Shown: positions 1 through 8,323, numbered from the stretch's first letter. The stretch: 33,257 nucleotides of DNA from Opitutus sp. GAS368 (GCA_945871085.1 CAMBVX010000026.1:1-33257); one strand, 5' to 3'. Made by a program: numbers and translations. The notes: generated by a model not told the origin, from the letters alone.

Positions 1-395
1 ACCATTTTGGTCATTGATGAGGAAGATTTATTGCGGGAGGTAATTTCGCCACCGCCACCCTCGCCGGTGACACCGTGCTCCAAGCCGCCGCCGGCCGGCC
101 GGGCTGCGAACTGTTCGCCTCCTCGCCCACCGCCCTAGTTCTCACCGACATCATCATGCCCGCGCAGGCAGGGATGGAGACCATCCCGCGGCTCCATCGG
201 CTGCACCACCCACTCGCGATCATTGCCATGTCCGGCGGCCCGACCAACTCCCCGCAACACCTCGAGTTCGCCCGCGGCCTCGGCGCCCGCCGGGTGATCC
301 CCAAACCGTTCACTCCCGAGGAACTCACCCGTCTTGTGGCCGAGGTCCTCGCCGAGCCACCGCCACCCTCGCGCTACCGTAACGGTAGCCCCTGA
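1..395 (+). pseudogene. Response-regulator receiver domain, frameshifted relic, cut by window edge
   Basis: The first bases, read in frame 1, give TILVIDEEDLLREVIS, the beta1 strand and acidic residues of a CheY-type receiver. The rest of the domain is in frame 3: LQAAAGRPGCEL, then VLTDIIMP with the phosphoacceptor Asp, then the switch residue in AMSGGP and the lysine in VIPKPFTPEEL. The two halves cannot be joined without a frameshift near positions 45-60, so the gene is broken here (or the sequence has an error). The true 5' end lies left of the window, and it could be the C-terminal receiver of a hybrid histidine kinase. The ORF-track entry starting at 75 is only the downstream half. Receiver identity is strong; inactivation is likely but rests on one indel. 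Confidence 0.75.
373..389. repeat. Perfect 7-bp inverted repeat over the 3' end of the receiver relic
   Basis: GCTACCG - TAA - CGGTAGC forms a perfect 7-bp stem with a 3-nt loop. It overlaps the last codons of the relic, just before its stop at 393-395. No T-tract follows, so a Rho-independent terminator is not supported. It may be a weak RNA 3'-end structure. Confidence 0.4.
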
Positions 396-494
396 CGCCT
401 CCGGGATTTTCGTTCAAAATTAAACTTTCACCGTCCCCTCGACACCCACCCGCGATTCTCGCCACGGTCACTCCCCTTCAGCTCGTCGGTCCCG

Positions 495-920
495 ATGAAA
501 AAACTACCCCTCTGCACGCTCTCCGCCGGTGCCCTCTTCGTCACCATCGGCACCATCGCGTTGGTCCGGCTGACTCCCCGCCCGGACCCCTTCGGCCTTC
601 TCTTCCCGCTCGTCTGGGATTTGGCCATGGTCGGCATCGGTCTCGGCATCGTGTTTCGCAGCGACTGCGCCCGCAAAGCCGGCATCGTGTGGAGTATCTT
701 CTGCATTATCGCCACGCTCGGTGTCGGCGGTGCGACAATCTTTTGGACCGTGGACCAAAATAATAATTCCCTCGGCCGCGACCGCGTGGCCTTCCTCGCG
801 GTGACCATTTCCTTCGGCGTCCTTTTCGGCCTGTGGCAACTTCTCGTCCTCCGCAGCCCCGCCGCCAAAGAGTGGACCGAGCCCACCCGCACCCCCGAGC
901 AAACCGCCCGCTCGAGCTAG
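495..920 (+). CDS. Small four-helix integral membrane protein, unknown function
   Basis: This 141-aa protein has four evident hydrophobic segments, around residues 8-25, 33-54, 62-84 and 98-118. A short polar tail rich in Thr/Pro/Glu/Arg follows. I recognise no family motif. The layout (short N-terminus MKKLPLC, four helices, 23-residue hydrophilic end) fits a small inner-membrane protein. The ATG at 495 is the first good start; no Shine-Dalgarno is visible. It sits alone between the receiver relic and the pectate lyase gene. A palindrome with a T-tract about 40 bp past the stop suggests the transcript ends there. The antisense ORFs at 428-892 and 504-965 are shadows. Function unknown. Confidence 0.65.
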   Translation: MKKLPLCTLSAGALFVTIGTIALVRLTPRPDPFGLLFPLVWDLAMVGIGLGIVFRSDCARKAGIVWSIFCIIATLGVGGATIFWTVDQNNNSLGRDRVAFLAVTISFGVLFGLWQLLVLRSPAAKEWTEPTRTPEQTARSS

Positions 921-960
921 CCCACGCCTCCCGTCATCCACCCCACGTCCGCCCGACAGC

Positions 961-986
961 GTCACGTATTACGTGACACTTTTTTT
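961..986 (+). terminator. Palindrome GTCACGTA-T-TACGTGAC followed by a T7 tract; terminator or operator
   Basis: Positions 961-977 form a nearly perfect 17-bp palindrome (8-bp arms, one central base). As RNA it could fold as a 7-bp stem with a 3-nt loop. After AC comes a run of seven T (980-986). It lies 40 bp after the membrane-protein stop and about 90 bp before the pectate lyase start. It could be an intrinsic terminator for the former or a dimeric-regulator operator for the latter. The short loop and the two-base gap before the T-tract make a terminator plausible but not certain. Confidence 0.5.
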
Positions 987-1077
987 GCGCCGTTTTTCTC
1001 CCGGCGGATACCGCCCGGCCTTTGCTCGCAACGCCCCCGACCGCCACACGTCTCGCGCCGCAACCTGCCTCCCCACT

Positions 1078-2328
1078 ATGTTTGCTCCTTTTCGTGCCCT
1101 CTTGGTCGCCGCCCTCGTCGCCTATTCCACCCTCGGATCGGCCGCCGTCATCGGCACCAACATCCCCGCACTTCCCCTCACCGCCGATCGCATCCACACC
1201 CTGCCCGACGCCGACCAACCCGCGTGGCACCGCTACCTCGCCCAATCGCGCGCGAAATCCGCCATCGACCACGCCACGTTGGCCGACGAACTCAAAGCCG
1301 CCGGCCTCTCGGCCCCGCTTATCCCCGCCCAAGGCCGTGCCGTTCCACTCAACCAACCCGCCGCCTTCTGGTCCGGCCCCGCAGCCGCCCGCATCGCCGA
1401 CTGCCTGGTTTCGTTTCAAACGCCCGCCGGCGGTTGGAATAAAAACACGAATCAAACCACTGCCCCGCGCCGCGTGGGCGAACGTCACGGCTACGAAGCC
1501 GGTTACGTCGGCACCATCGACAACGACGCCACCATCACCCAGCTCCGCTTTCTCGCCCAAGCCCTCACCGCCGCCGGCCAGGCTTCCGCCCGTGCTACCG
1601 CATGGCGCGCCGCCTTCACGCGCGGTATCGACTATCTCCTCACGGCCCAATACCCCAACGGCGGTTGGCCCCAAGTCTTCCCCCTCGAAGGCCGTTACCA
1701 CGACGCCGTCACTTTTAACGACGGCGCCTTCGTCAACGTCCTCACCCTCCTCCGCGCCGTCGCCGCCGGCCGGGACGAATTCGCCTTCGTCCCCGCCGAG
1801 CTCCGCACCCGCGCCGCCGCCAGCGCCAGCCGCGGCCTCGACTGCCTGCTCGCGAGCCAGATCACAGTCGCCGGCCGCCGCACCGCTTGGTGCCAACAGG
1901 TCGACATCCTCACGCTCGCCCCCGTCGGCGCCCGCAACTACGAGATGCCCTCCCAATCTGCCGGTGAAAGCGCCGGCATCGTGCTTTTCTTGATGGCCCT
2001 CCCCGACCCCAGCCCGGCCGTCGTCACCGCCGTCCACGCCGCGGCCGCGTGGTTCCAAAAAACTCCCCTCCGCGACGTGGTCTTCAAACCCGCCCCCGAC
2101 GGCACCGGCCGCAAACTCCTCCCGTCCCCCGGCGCCGGCCCGCTCTGGCCCCGCTACTCCGAGCTCGGCACCGACCGACCGCTCTTTGGCGACCGCGACC
2201 TCACCATCCACAACGACGTCAATGAAATCTCCGCCGAGCGCCGCAACGGCTACGGTTGGTTCAGCGACAGCCCGAAGCGCACTCTCGACCACTACACCAA
2301 GTGGGCGAAGTTCCACCCGGCCCCGTAG
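1078..2328 (+). CDS. Secreted pectate lyase, polysaccharide lyase family 10 (PelA-like)
   Basis: The 416-aa product starts with a signal peptide (MFAPFRALLVAALVAY...GSAA), which fixes the start at ATG 1078 rather than the GTG at 973 lying inside the palindrome. The mature part has hallmark PL10 blocks: FQTPAGGWNKN, GTIDNDATITQLRFLA, YPNGGWPQVFPLEGRYHDAV, FNDGAFVNVL, CQQVD, then ARNYEMPSQSAGES and a C-terminal YGWFSDSPKRTL. PL10 enzymes cleave polygalacturonate by Ca-dependent beta-elimination in an (alpha/alpha) toroid fold. The enzyme probably acts in the periplasm or outside the cell, releasing unsaturated oligogalacturonides. No other pectin gene is adjacent, so it may act as a scattered CAZyme. 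Length and motif order are normal and there is no sign of decay. Confidence 0.93.
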   Translation: MFAPFRALLVAALVAYSTLGSAAVIGTNIPALPLTADRIHTLPDADQPAWHRYLAQSRAKSAIDHATLADELKAAGLSAPLIPAQGRAVPLNQPAAFWSGPAAARIADCLVSFQTPAGGWNKNTNQTTAPRRVGERHGYEAGYVGTIDNDATITQLRFLAQALTAAGQASARATAWRAAFTRGIDYLLTAQYPNGGWPQVFPLEGRYHDAVTFNDGAFVNVLTLLRAVAAGRDEFAFVPAELRTRAAASASRGLDCLLASQITVAGRRTAWCQQVDILTLAPVGARNYEMPSQSAGESAGIVLFLMALPDPSPAVVTAVHAAAAWFQKTPLRDVVFKPAPDGTGRKLLPSPGAGPLWPRYSELGTDRPLFGDRDLTIHNDVNEISAERRNGYGWFSDSPKRTLDHYTKWAKFHPAP

Positions 2329-2510
2329 CCGCGAGCGCCAGCGAGTGCACTCCTCCAGTGTGGGGCTGGCTTTACGACGGCCATTTCTTCCGCCTTATCT
2401 CCACCGAGACTTCCCGCCCAGAAGTCCGCTCCAAACCCCATCCCCTCGCGCAGAGCGCGTCACAATTCACTTTGCCCTCTCGCCCCGCCTCCCCACGCTC
2501 CCGCGCCAAT

Positions 2511-4037
2511 ATGAGTTCCCACCCCGTCTCGTCCTCCTCGTTCACGCCTGACCATTCCCCGCTCGCCGCCCACGAAACCGGCGGCCTCGGTGGCCACCCC
2601 CGCGGCCTCACCACGCTCTTCTTCACCGAAATGTGGGAGCGCTTTTCTTACTACGGCATGCGCGCCCTGCTCATGCTCTTTATGGTGAAAACCGCCGCCG
2701 AGGGCGGCCTCGCCTTCGATACCAAAAAAGCCGCGGCCATCTACGGCACCTACACGATGAGCGTCTATCTGCTCACGATCCTCGGCGGCTTCATCGCCGA
2801 TAACTTCATCGGTGCCCGCCGCGCCGTCCTCGTCGGTGGCATCATCATCGCCACCGGCCACTTCACGATGGCCTTCGGCAGCATCACCACTTTCTACGCC
2901 GGCCTTGTCCTCATCGCCGTCGGCACCGGTCTTCTCAAGCCCAACATCTCCACGATGGTCGGCAGCCTCTACCGCCCCACCGACGAACGCCGCGACGCCG
3001 GCTTCTCGATTTTCTACATGGGCATTAACATCGGTGCCTTCCTCGCCCCGCTCGTCACCGGCTACCTCGCGCAAAGCGAAGGCTGGCGCGCCCAACTCTC
3101 CGCCTGGGGCCTCAACCCCGCCAACAGCTGGCACTGGGGCTTCGGCGCCGCCGGCGTCGGCATGACCCTCGGCCTCGTCGTTTATCTACTCCAACGCGAA
3201 CGCCTCGCTCACGTCGGGGCCGCCCCCGCGCCCGAACCCGACGGCAGTCGCCCTTGGGGCAAACTCGGTCTCGTCGCCCTCGGATCCCTCGCTCTCATCG
3301 CCGCGATGAAAGCCTCCGACACCTACCCCGTCATCGTTTACGTCCTCTTCGCGCTCCAGATCGCCGCCATTCTCTTCTTCGCTTTCCGGCCCGACGAAGA
3401 CAGCAAACGCATGGCCGCCATTTTGGTTTTCTTTTTCGCCGCCGAAATCTTCTGGGCCATCTTCGAGCAAACCGGCTCCTCCATCTCCCTCTTCGCCGAC
3501 AAACTCACCCACAACGTCGCCTTCGGCCAAGCCTTCCCGTCTTCGTGGTGGCAATCGGTAAACTCCATCTGGGTCATTCTCCTCGCCCCCGTTTTCGCCT
3601 ACCTCTGGATTATCCTCGGCCACAAACAACCCTCGAGCCCGATGAAGTTCATGCTCGGCCTCCTCTTCGTGAGCCTCTCCTTCGTGCTGATGGTCCCCGC
3701 CTCGAAACTCACCGCCGACGGCAAGGTCGGCCCCATGTGGCTCGTCGGCCTTTTTTTCCTCCAAACCATCGGCGAAATGCTCCTCAGTCCCGTCGGTCTC
3801 TCGACGATGACGAAGCTCGCCCCCCAACGCCTCCTCGGCCTCGTGATGGGCATCTGGTTCCTCGCCGCCGCCCTCGGCAACAAACTCGCTGGAGTGCTCG
3901 CCGGCCACTTCGAGTCCACAAATGCCGACGACCTCGCCAACTTCTTCCTGAAGCAAGCCATCTGGGGTGGAGTCGCCACCCTCGCCCTCCTCGCCCTCGT
4001 CCCCTGGGTCAAAAAACTCATGGGCGGCGTGCGGTGA
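2511..4037 (+). CDS. POT/PTR-family proton-coupled oligopeptide transporter
   Basis: From ATG 2511 the product is 508 aa. The track start at 2256 overlaps the pectate lyase end and adds 85 non-conserved residues. Family signatures are clear: TEMWERFSYYGMRALL near the N-terminus (the ExxERxxYY proton/peptide motif), TGLLKPNISTMVGSLY, and FYMGINIGAFLAPLVTGYLA (PTR2 signature). EQTGSSISLFAD in the second half is also typical. About 12-14 hydrophobic segments are visible. POT transporters import di- and tripeptides driven by the proton gradient across the inner membrane. The 182-bp upstream gap holds no gene; its last part is C/T-rich without a Shine-Dalgarno sequence. No peptidase neighbour is present. 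Identity is secure; exact substrate range is not readable. Confidence 0.94.
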   Translation: MSSHPVSSSSFTPDHSPLAAHETGGLGGHPRGLTTLFFTEMWERFSYYGMRALLMLFMVKTAAEGGLAFDTKKAAAIYGTYTMSVYLLTILGGFIADNFIGARRAVLVGGIIIATGHFTMAFGSITTFYAGLVLIAVGTGLLKPNISTMVGSLYRPTDERRDAGFSIFYMGINIGAFLAPLVTGYLAQSEGWRAQLSAWGLNPANSWHWGFGAAGVGMTLGLVVYLLQRERLAHVGAAPAPEPDGSRPWGKLGLVALGSLALIAAMKASDTYPVIVYVLFALQIAAILFFAFRPDEDSKRMAAILVFFFAAEIFWAIFEQTGSSISLFADKLTHNVAFGQAFPSSWWQSVNSIWVILLAPVFAYLWIILGHKQPSSPMKFMLGLLFVSLSFVLMVPASKLTADGKVGPMWLVGLFFLQTIGEMLLSPVGLSTMTKLAPQRLLGLVMGIWFLAAALGNKLAGVLAGHFESTNADDLANFFLKQAIWGGVATLALLALVPWVKKLMGGVR

Positions 4038-4066
4038 TTCCCGACTGTGCTTGAGATGCGGCTGGT

Positions 4067-4796
4067 TTGCCTGGACGCAGGAGCCCGGCCGCCCGCGCTT
4101 TGCTCGAGCGGCCCGATTTGACCGGCCGGCTCGTCAGCCTCGACGCGATACACACGCAGGCCACGACCGCCCGCGCGATCACTATGGAACATGGCGGCGA
4201 CTTCTTCATGTCGGTCAAAGGCAACCAGCCGAGTGTCCAAACGGCGGTGCAAACGCGCGCGCCCGATCCGGGCGCCCTTTTTTGATCACCTGAAAGATCC
4301 CGCGGCCCTGCGCTGGACAGACCTCGAAAAAGGGCACCCGGTGACTCGCACGATCGTGGTGCGCGGCCTCGACACCGAGACCGCCGGCTTTCCGTTGGTC
4401 GCGCAAGGCGCGCGCCTGCGGCGCGAACGCGTCGGCCAACAACCCAAAACCGTCGAGCTGATCACCAGCCGCCCACGGACCGCCTTGCCGCAGGCCTCGT
4501 GGCTCGACGCCACAATTCAGCACTCGGGCATCGAGACCGGCTTGCACACGCGCCTCGACGCCTCACCCCACGACGACCGGTACCGCCTACGCGAACGACA
4601 CGGCGCGCACCTCTCGCAGGCCCGCCAAAACCGTATGGCGCGCGAAACCGGCCGCAGCGGCAACTGCCGTCACGCCGCCCCAGCCCGGCACCGCGGCTTC
4701 CGTCGCCGGCGTATCCGCTCGTCCATCATCTCCCCGCGCGCGATATTTCTGCCGAATCTGTTCAATAATCGCGGCGGTTTGAATCTCAAACCGTAA
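4067..4796 (+). pseudogene. Decayed ISAs1-family transposase, C-terminal half
   Basis: Frame 2 from 4067 reads RLVSLDAIHTQ then GGDFFMSVKGNQPSVQTAV, the block around the second catalytic Asp of ISAs1-type DDE transposases. A +1 shift at the T6 run (4278-4283) moves the homology to frame 3: FFDHLKDPAALRW, RTIVVRGLDTETAGFP, TVELITSRP, HSGIETGLHTRLDASPHDDR. The GIE glutamate position corresponds to the last catalytic residue. The first catalytic Asp and everything upstream are absent and the tail is strongly diverged, so the element is truncated and dead. The POT stop lies only about 30 bp upstream. Terminal inverted repeats and target duplications were not found. Confidence 0.8.
4775..4793. repeat. 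Perfect 8-bp hairpin at the end of the ISAs1 remnant
   Basis: CGGTTTGA - ATC - TCAAACCG is a perfect 8-bp stem with a 3-nt loop, just before the last codon (4794-4796) of the remnant ORF and 50 bp before the convergent hydrolase end. It could be part of the IS end or a bidirectional RNA 3' structure. No T-tract follows. Confidence 0.4.
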
Positions 4797-4844
4797 ATCG
4801 GCCTCCGGGGGACTATGCAGTCTTTTGATCAGATAATTATTTCG

Positions 4845-5672
4845 CTAGTCCTGACGAGCTGGCGCGCCGGTCAGGCGTTTTTCGAAACTGAGAATCTCGC
4901 GCCGAATTTGGTCACCCGCCACGGCGAAGATATCGTTGTGCCCGACCTCTGGAATCCAAACGTGGCGTTTCGGTTCGGCCATAGCTGCAAACAATTTCTG
5001 GCCATGCGCAAACGGGATGACCTCATCGGCCACACCATGGAAAATCAACTTCGGGCAATGCACGCGACCGATTTTGGCGAGGTTATCGAACTGATCGAAC
5101 GGCAGGAGCTTCACCCTCGTCATGACCCGAAACGCGCTGGTAAACGGACTGATGAGGATCAAACCCGCCACTCGGGCATTCGCCGCCAATTCCACCGCTG
5201 GCCCGCCGCCCACCGAGCGGCCGACCACGATCATCGCCTCTGTCTTTATCCCCAGTTGCTGCTGCGCAAACACCAGCATCGTCTGCGTGTCCGCATAAAC
5301 ATTATTCTCCTCAGCGCGCCCTGCACTTAGACCATACCCTCGGTAGTCGAAGGTCAGCACCGCAAATCCGGCGGCATGAAATTGCCGCACCAGTGGCAAG
5401 CTGTCGCCGAGATCCTCGGCATTGCCGTGAAAATAGAACAGGGTGTATCGGGCTGACGGATTCGGCAAGTGCAGCGCCGCGAGTTGCGTTCCGTCCGCAG
5501 CAGACAACCGGTGTAAGCCGGCAAGGTCTCCGCCATACGATGCCAGTCGCGGCTGGAAGATCAGACCGTTGGCCGCCAAGCCCCCGAGCAGCGCAAGTCC
5601 GGCATACAGCATGACGCCTAGGACGACGACCAGCCGCACCGCCCGCCCCCAAAAACTCCGCCCAGATTTCAT
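4845..5672 (-). CDS. Membrane-anchored alpha/beta hydrolase (ABHD17/BEM46-like)
   Basis: The 275-aa protein begins with one hydrophobic anchor (VRLVVVLGVMLYAGLALL) followed by a serine hydrolase domain. Visible elements are the oxyanion block YFHGNAED, the nucleophile elbow GRSVGGG, the acid in FHGVADEVIPF and the histidine in VGHNDI. Such proteins are esterases, lipases or acyl-protein thioesterases; the substrate cannot be read from sequence. I start it at ATG 5672 rather than the GTG three bases upstream. That ATG overlaps the hisS stop as TGATG on the minus strand, which implies translational coupling with hisS. The functional link to HisRS is probably only transcriptional. It ends about 50 bp from the ISAs1 remnant, convergently. 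Confidence 0.88.
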   Translation of the reverse strand: MKSGRSFWGRAVRLVVVLGVMLYAGLALLGGLAANGLIFQPRLASYGGDLAGLHRLSAADGTQLAALHLPNPSARYTLFYFHGNAEDLGDSLPLVRQFHAAGFAVLTFDYRGYGLSAGRAEENNVYADTQTMLVFAQQQLGIKTEAMIVVGRSVGGGPAVELAANARVAGLILISPFTSAFRVMTRVKLLPFDQFDNLAKIGRVHCPKLIFHGVADEVIPFAHGQKLFAAMAEPKRHVWIPEVGHNDIFAVAGDQIRREILSFEKRLTGAPARQD

Positions 5673-6985
5673 CACCCACCCGTAAAGAAGTCCCGCACCG
5701 TAGCGACGATATCAGCTCGCAGCACCTCTCGCTCACTGCGGTCGGTGAGGTCGCGGAGTTTCACCACCCCTTTCGCAATTTCATCGCCGCCATAGAGGAG
5801 GGCAATCTTGGCCCCGGACTCCGCCGCCACCTTGAACTGTTTGCCGAACGCGACCTCTTTCATCGGATAATCGACCCGATAACCGGCCGCACGTAACGCG
5901 TGAATATCCCCGAACGCAGCAAGCCTCTCCGCCGCACCGCCAATCACACAGTATACGTCCGGCACCTGCACTAACGTCGGCATCAGGCCGCGTTGTTCAA
6001 GGAGCAGCGCAAACGTCATGTCGCCGATCGCGAAGCCCACTGCCGGCAGCGCCGGTCCGCCGAGCTTCTGCACCAGATCGTCATAACGCCCACCACCCGC
6101 GAGTGCGCGCAACTCTCCCTTGCGGTCGAAGGCCTCAAACACGAATCCCGTGTAATAAGCGAGGCCGCGGACAACCCCGAGGTCGACTTCGATGAACCGC
6201 GCCAACCCCATCGCGCCGAGGTTGCCCAACAGTTTTTTCCAGTCAGCCAGGCGGGCCGTGAGTTTCTCACCGCCGATGGTGCCGAGGGTGTGCTCGAGCG
6301 CTTCGAGCGATTTGATCTGCAGGAAGGCGAGCACCTTGGCCTTCACGCCCTCGTCGAGCGGACCAAACTTCTCCGAATAGCCCTTAAAGGCTTCGTCTCC
6401 GTATTTTTCAAATCGATCGACGGCTCCCAATACTCCGCGAATCCGTAGCTCATCCAGTCCGAGTGCTTCCAAATAGTAGAACCAGAGATTCCGATCACTC
6501 AGCCTCACATAGAAATCCTGTTCCGTCAGGCCAAACGCCGCGAGACACTGCACGAGCATCGCGATCAGTTCCGTTTCCGCCTCTGGACCCGGTTCTCCAA
6601 AAATATCCGCGTTGAACTGGGAGAAGCAACGTCCGCGCCCTTTTTGCATCCGCTCATAACGATAAAACTCCGCGATACTAAACCACTTGATCGGGCGCTT
6701 AAGGGCGCTGGCCTTGGCGCCAACGAGTCGACACACCGTCGGCGTCATCTCCGGACGCAAGGCGACTTCCCGCCCGCCTTTGTCCGTAAAACTGAACAAC
6801 TGCGCTTCGATTTCATCGCCTGACTTCGCCTTGTAAAGCTCGAGGGGCTCGAGCACCGGCGCGTCGTATTCGGCGAAGCCAAAGGTGGTCGCCGTCTGCC
6901 GCCACAGGCGAAAGATATGGTTCCGACGCGCAAAATCCTCGGGATAGAACTCACGGAATCCGGGCAGGGACTGGAATGTGGCCAT
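5672..6985 (-). CDS. hisS: Histidyl-tRNA synthetase
   Basis: This 437-aa class II synthetase charges tRNA-His with histidine. N-terminal GFREFYPEDF and the motif 1 region are followed by LRPEMTPTVCRLV and motif 2 FYRYERMQKGRGRCFSQFNA. The histidine-binding blocks are RGLAYYTGFVFEAF and the glycine-rich LAGGGRYDDLV, with an anticodon-binding domain at the end. The motif 2 surroundings differ from the textbook bacterial form (RHERPQKGR.RQF) and look like the divergent subclass. The ATG at 6985 gives the expected N-terminus. It lies 133 bp downstream of the HU-like gene on the same strand and is coupled to the hydrolase after it. No second synthetase or T-box leader is visible. Confidence 0.96.
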   Translation of the reverse strand: MATFQSLPGFREFYPEDFARRNHIFRLWRQTATTFGFAEYDAPVLEPLELYKAKSGDEIEAQLFSFTDKGGREVALRPEMTPTVCRLVGAKASALKRPIKWFSIAEFYRYERMQKGRGRCFSQFNADIFGEPGPEAETELIAMLVQCLAAFGLTEQDFYVRLSDRNLWFYYLEALGLDELRIRGVLGAVDRFEKYGDEAFKGYSEKFGPLDEGVKAKVLAFLQIKSLEALEHTLGTIGGEKLTARLADWKKLLGNLGAMGLARFIEVDLGVVRGLAYYTGFVFEAFDRKGELRALAGGGRYDDLVQKLGGPALPAVGFAIGDMTFALLLEQRGLMPTLVQVPDVYCVIGGAAERLAAFGDIHALRAAGYRVDYPMKEVAFGKQFKVAAESGAKIALLYGGDEIAKGVVKLRDLTDRSEREVLRADIVATVRDFFTGG

Positions 6986-7118
6986 GGGCCAGAGACTGTA
7001 CGAACCGCGTCAACCTAGGGCGAATAAAAAGTGGGTGCCGCGCGCGCTAGCTCCCGCCCCGGCGTAATTGCGGAACAGCGGCGTATCAACCGCGCAGCCC
7101 CGATGACCGGAGACCCGC

Positions 7119-7436
7119 TCAGTCGGCTGCCTGCAACTTCACGAGGTCGATCTTCTTCAACTGCTGCTTGAGGATCTTGCCGGATTTGAATTTCACGACA
7201 GCTCTCTGAGGGATGATAACCTCGGCCTCCGGCTTGTTGGGATTGCGACCAATTCGCTGCTTGCGCACCTGCACCTCGAGCACACCAAAGTTGCGCAACT
7301 CCACGTTACGCCCTTTAGCGAGCGCCTTTTGCACGATATCGAGCGTCTGTTGCACCGTATCGACGATCTGTTTTTGCGGAAATCCAGACTTCCGGTAAAT
7401 CTCTAGGACAATTTCTCGTTTGGTCAGGTTAGACAT
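7119..7436 (-). CDS. HU/IHF-family nucleoid DNA-binding protein
   Basis: The 105-aa protein carries an N-terminal helical dimerisation part (LTKREIVLEIYRKSGFPQ) and the beta-arm block VELRNFGVLEVQVRKQRIGR. The DNA-intercalating RNPNKPEA loop and FKSGKILKQQL follow. It bends and compacts DNA as a dimer in the nucleoid. Sequence alone does not settle HU versus IHF; the arm (GRNPNKPEAEVIIPQRAVV) is common to both. It is divergent from ubiE/menG and has one of the few convincing Shine-Dalgarno sequences in the window (AAGGA, 8 nt before ATG), consistent with high expression. hisS follows on the same strand. Confidence 0.95.
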   Translation of the reverse strand: MSNLTKREIVLEIYRKSGFPQKQIVDTVQQTLDIVQKALAKGRNVELRNFGVLEVQVRKQRIGRNPNKPEAEVIIPQRAVVKFKSGKILKQQLKKIDLVKLQAAD

Positions 7437-7443
7437 GGTGGGT

Positions 7444-7450
7444 ATCCTTT
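7444..7450 (-). promoter_or_regulatory. Shine-Dalgarno of the HU-like gene
   Basis: On the minus strand AAAGGAT precedes ATG 7436 with about 8 nt spacing. This is a good anti-SD match and a rarity in this window, where most starts have C/T-rich leaders. Confidence 0.7.
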
Positions 7451-7568
7451 CACTGAAGTCTTGTTGAACTGAAGCGTGCTAAACTATTTACACTTGTTGA
7501 ATTGGGTCAATGATTATGACAACTTCACCGCAGATGATTTTACGGCACGTTTCCCGCCTCCACTGACC

Positions 7569-8273
7569 ATGCCCGATCCCGTTGCAGTCAACTCCATGTT
7601 CGCGCGCATCGCAGCCCGTTACGACGTCGCCAACCGGCTCTTGAGCGGCGGACTGGACGTGTGGTGGCGGCGCCAACTCGTCGCCGCGGTCTGCCGTGGA
7701 GCACCCCGCGCCATCCTAGACCTCGCAACCGGAAGCGGAGACGTGGCGTTTGCGCTCGCTCGGCGACTCCCGTCAGCCACGACAATCACCGGAATTGATT
7801 TCTGCCAACCCATGCTTGACGCGGCCGAAATCAAGAAAAATGCCGACGGTGCCGGCACCTACGCCAACGTCTCTTTCCGCCAAGGTGACGGCCTCGCACT
7901 CCCCTTGCCCGACGCGTTCTGCGACGCGGTTACGATTTCGTTTGGCCTGCGAAATCTCGCCGACCGCCATGGCGGGCTGCGTGAAATCCACCGCGTGTTG
8001 CGCGCGGGCGGACGTCTCTTCGTCCTAGAGTTTTCGCAGCCCTCGGCGTGGTTTCGCCCGTTTTACTTCTTCTATTTGAGGAAAATTATCCCGCTGGTCG
8101 CCGGCTTCGTGACGGGCGATCGCGCAGCCTATGTTTATCTGAACGAAACCATCGAACAGTTTCCCGCCGCAGCTGCGCTCGCCGACGAGATTCAAGCCGC
8201 CGGCTTTACGTCCGTGTCGGCTACCACCATGACCTTCGGCACGGTCGCGATCCACGAGTGCACCAAAAAATAA
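7569..8273 (+). CDS. ubiE: UbiE/MenG C-methyltransferase (demethylmenaquinone methyltransferase)
   Basis: The 234-aa SAM-dependent enzyme methylates the quinone ring in the last step of menaquinone (or the C-methylation step of ubiquinone) synthesis. Evidence: N-terminal MFARIAARYDVANRLLS, motif I LDLATGSGDVA, FRQGDGLALPLPDAFCDAV, SFGLRNLADR, VLRAGGRLFVLEFSQP, and a C-terminal half with YVYLNETIEQFP. The track ORF starts at 7476, but the extra 31 residues are not family-like; ATG 7569 gives the usual N-terminus. It is divergent from the HU gene, so 7437-7568 probably holds both promoters. A menaquinone role is inferred from the assumed lineage; no men genes are adjacent. Confidence 0.92.
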   Translation: MPDPVAVNSMFARIAARYDVANRLLSGGLDVWWRRQLVAAVCRGAPRAILDLATGSGDVAFALARRLPSATTITGIDFCQPMLDAAEIKKNADGAGTYANVSFRQGDGLALPLPDAFCDAVTISFGLRNLADRHGGLREIHRVLRAGGRLFVLEFSQPSAWFRPFYFFYLRKIIPLVAGFVTGDRAAYVYLNETIEQFPAAAALADEIQAAGFTSVSATTMTFGTVAIHECTKK

Positions 8274-8323
8274 TCCCCCACGTGGAGCAATTGAAACCAT
8301 ACCAGCTGACCTTTTTTCAAGCC

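Noticed and set aside
1022-1993. 323-aa Pro/Ser-rich plus-strand ORF
   Set aside because: Out-of-frame shadow of the pectate lyase with low-complexity composition.
934-2316. 460-aa minus-strand ORF opposite the pectate lyase
   Set aside because: Gly/Val/Glu-rich translation with no motif; it is the antisense of a clear PL10 gene with a signal peptide, and long shadows are expected at this GC content.
2256-2510. Longer start for the POT transporter
   Set aside because: It overlaps the pectate lyase 3' end and has no family similarity; ATG 2511 fits.
7450-7530. -35/-10 pairs for the HU and ubiE genes (TTGACC/TAGTTT, TTGAAC/TATTTA)
   Set aside because: Several weak matches with different spacing are possible in this AT-richer spacer, so none could be singled out.
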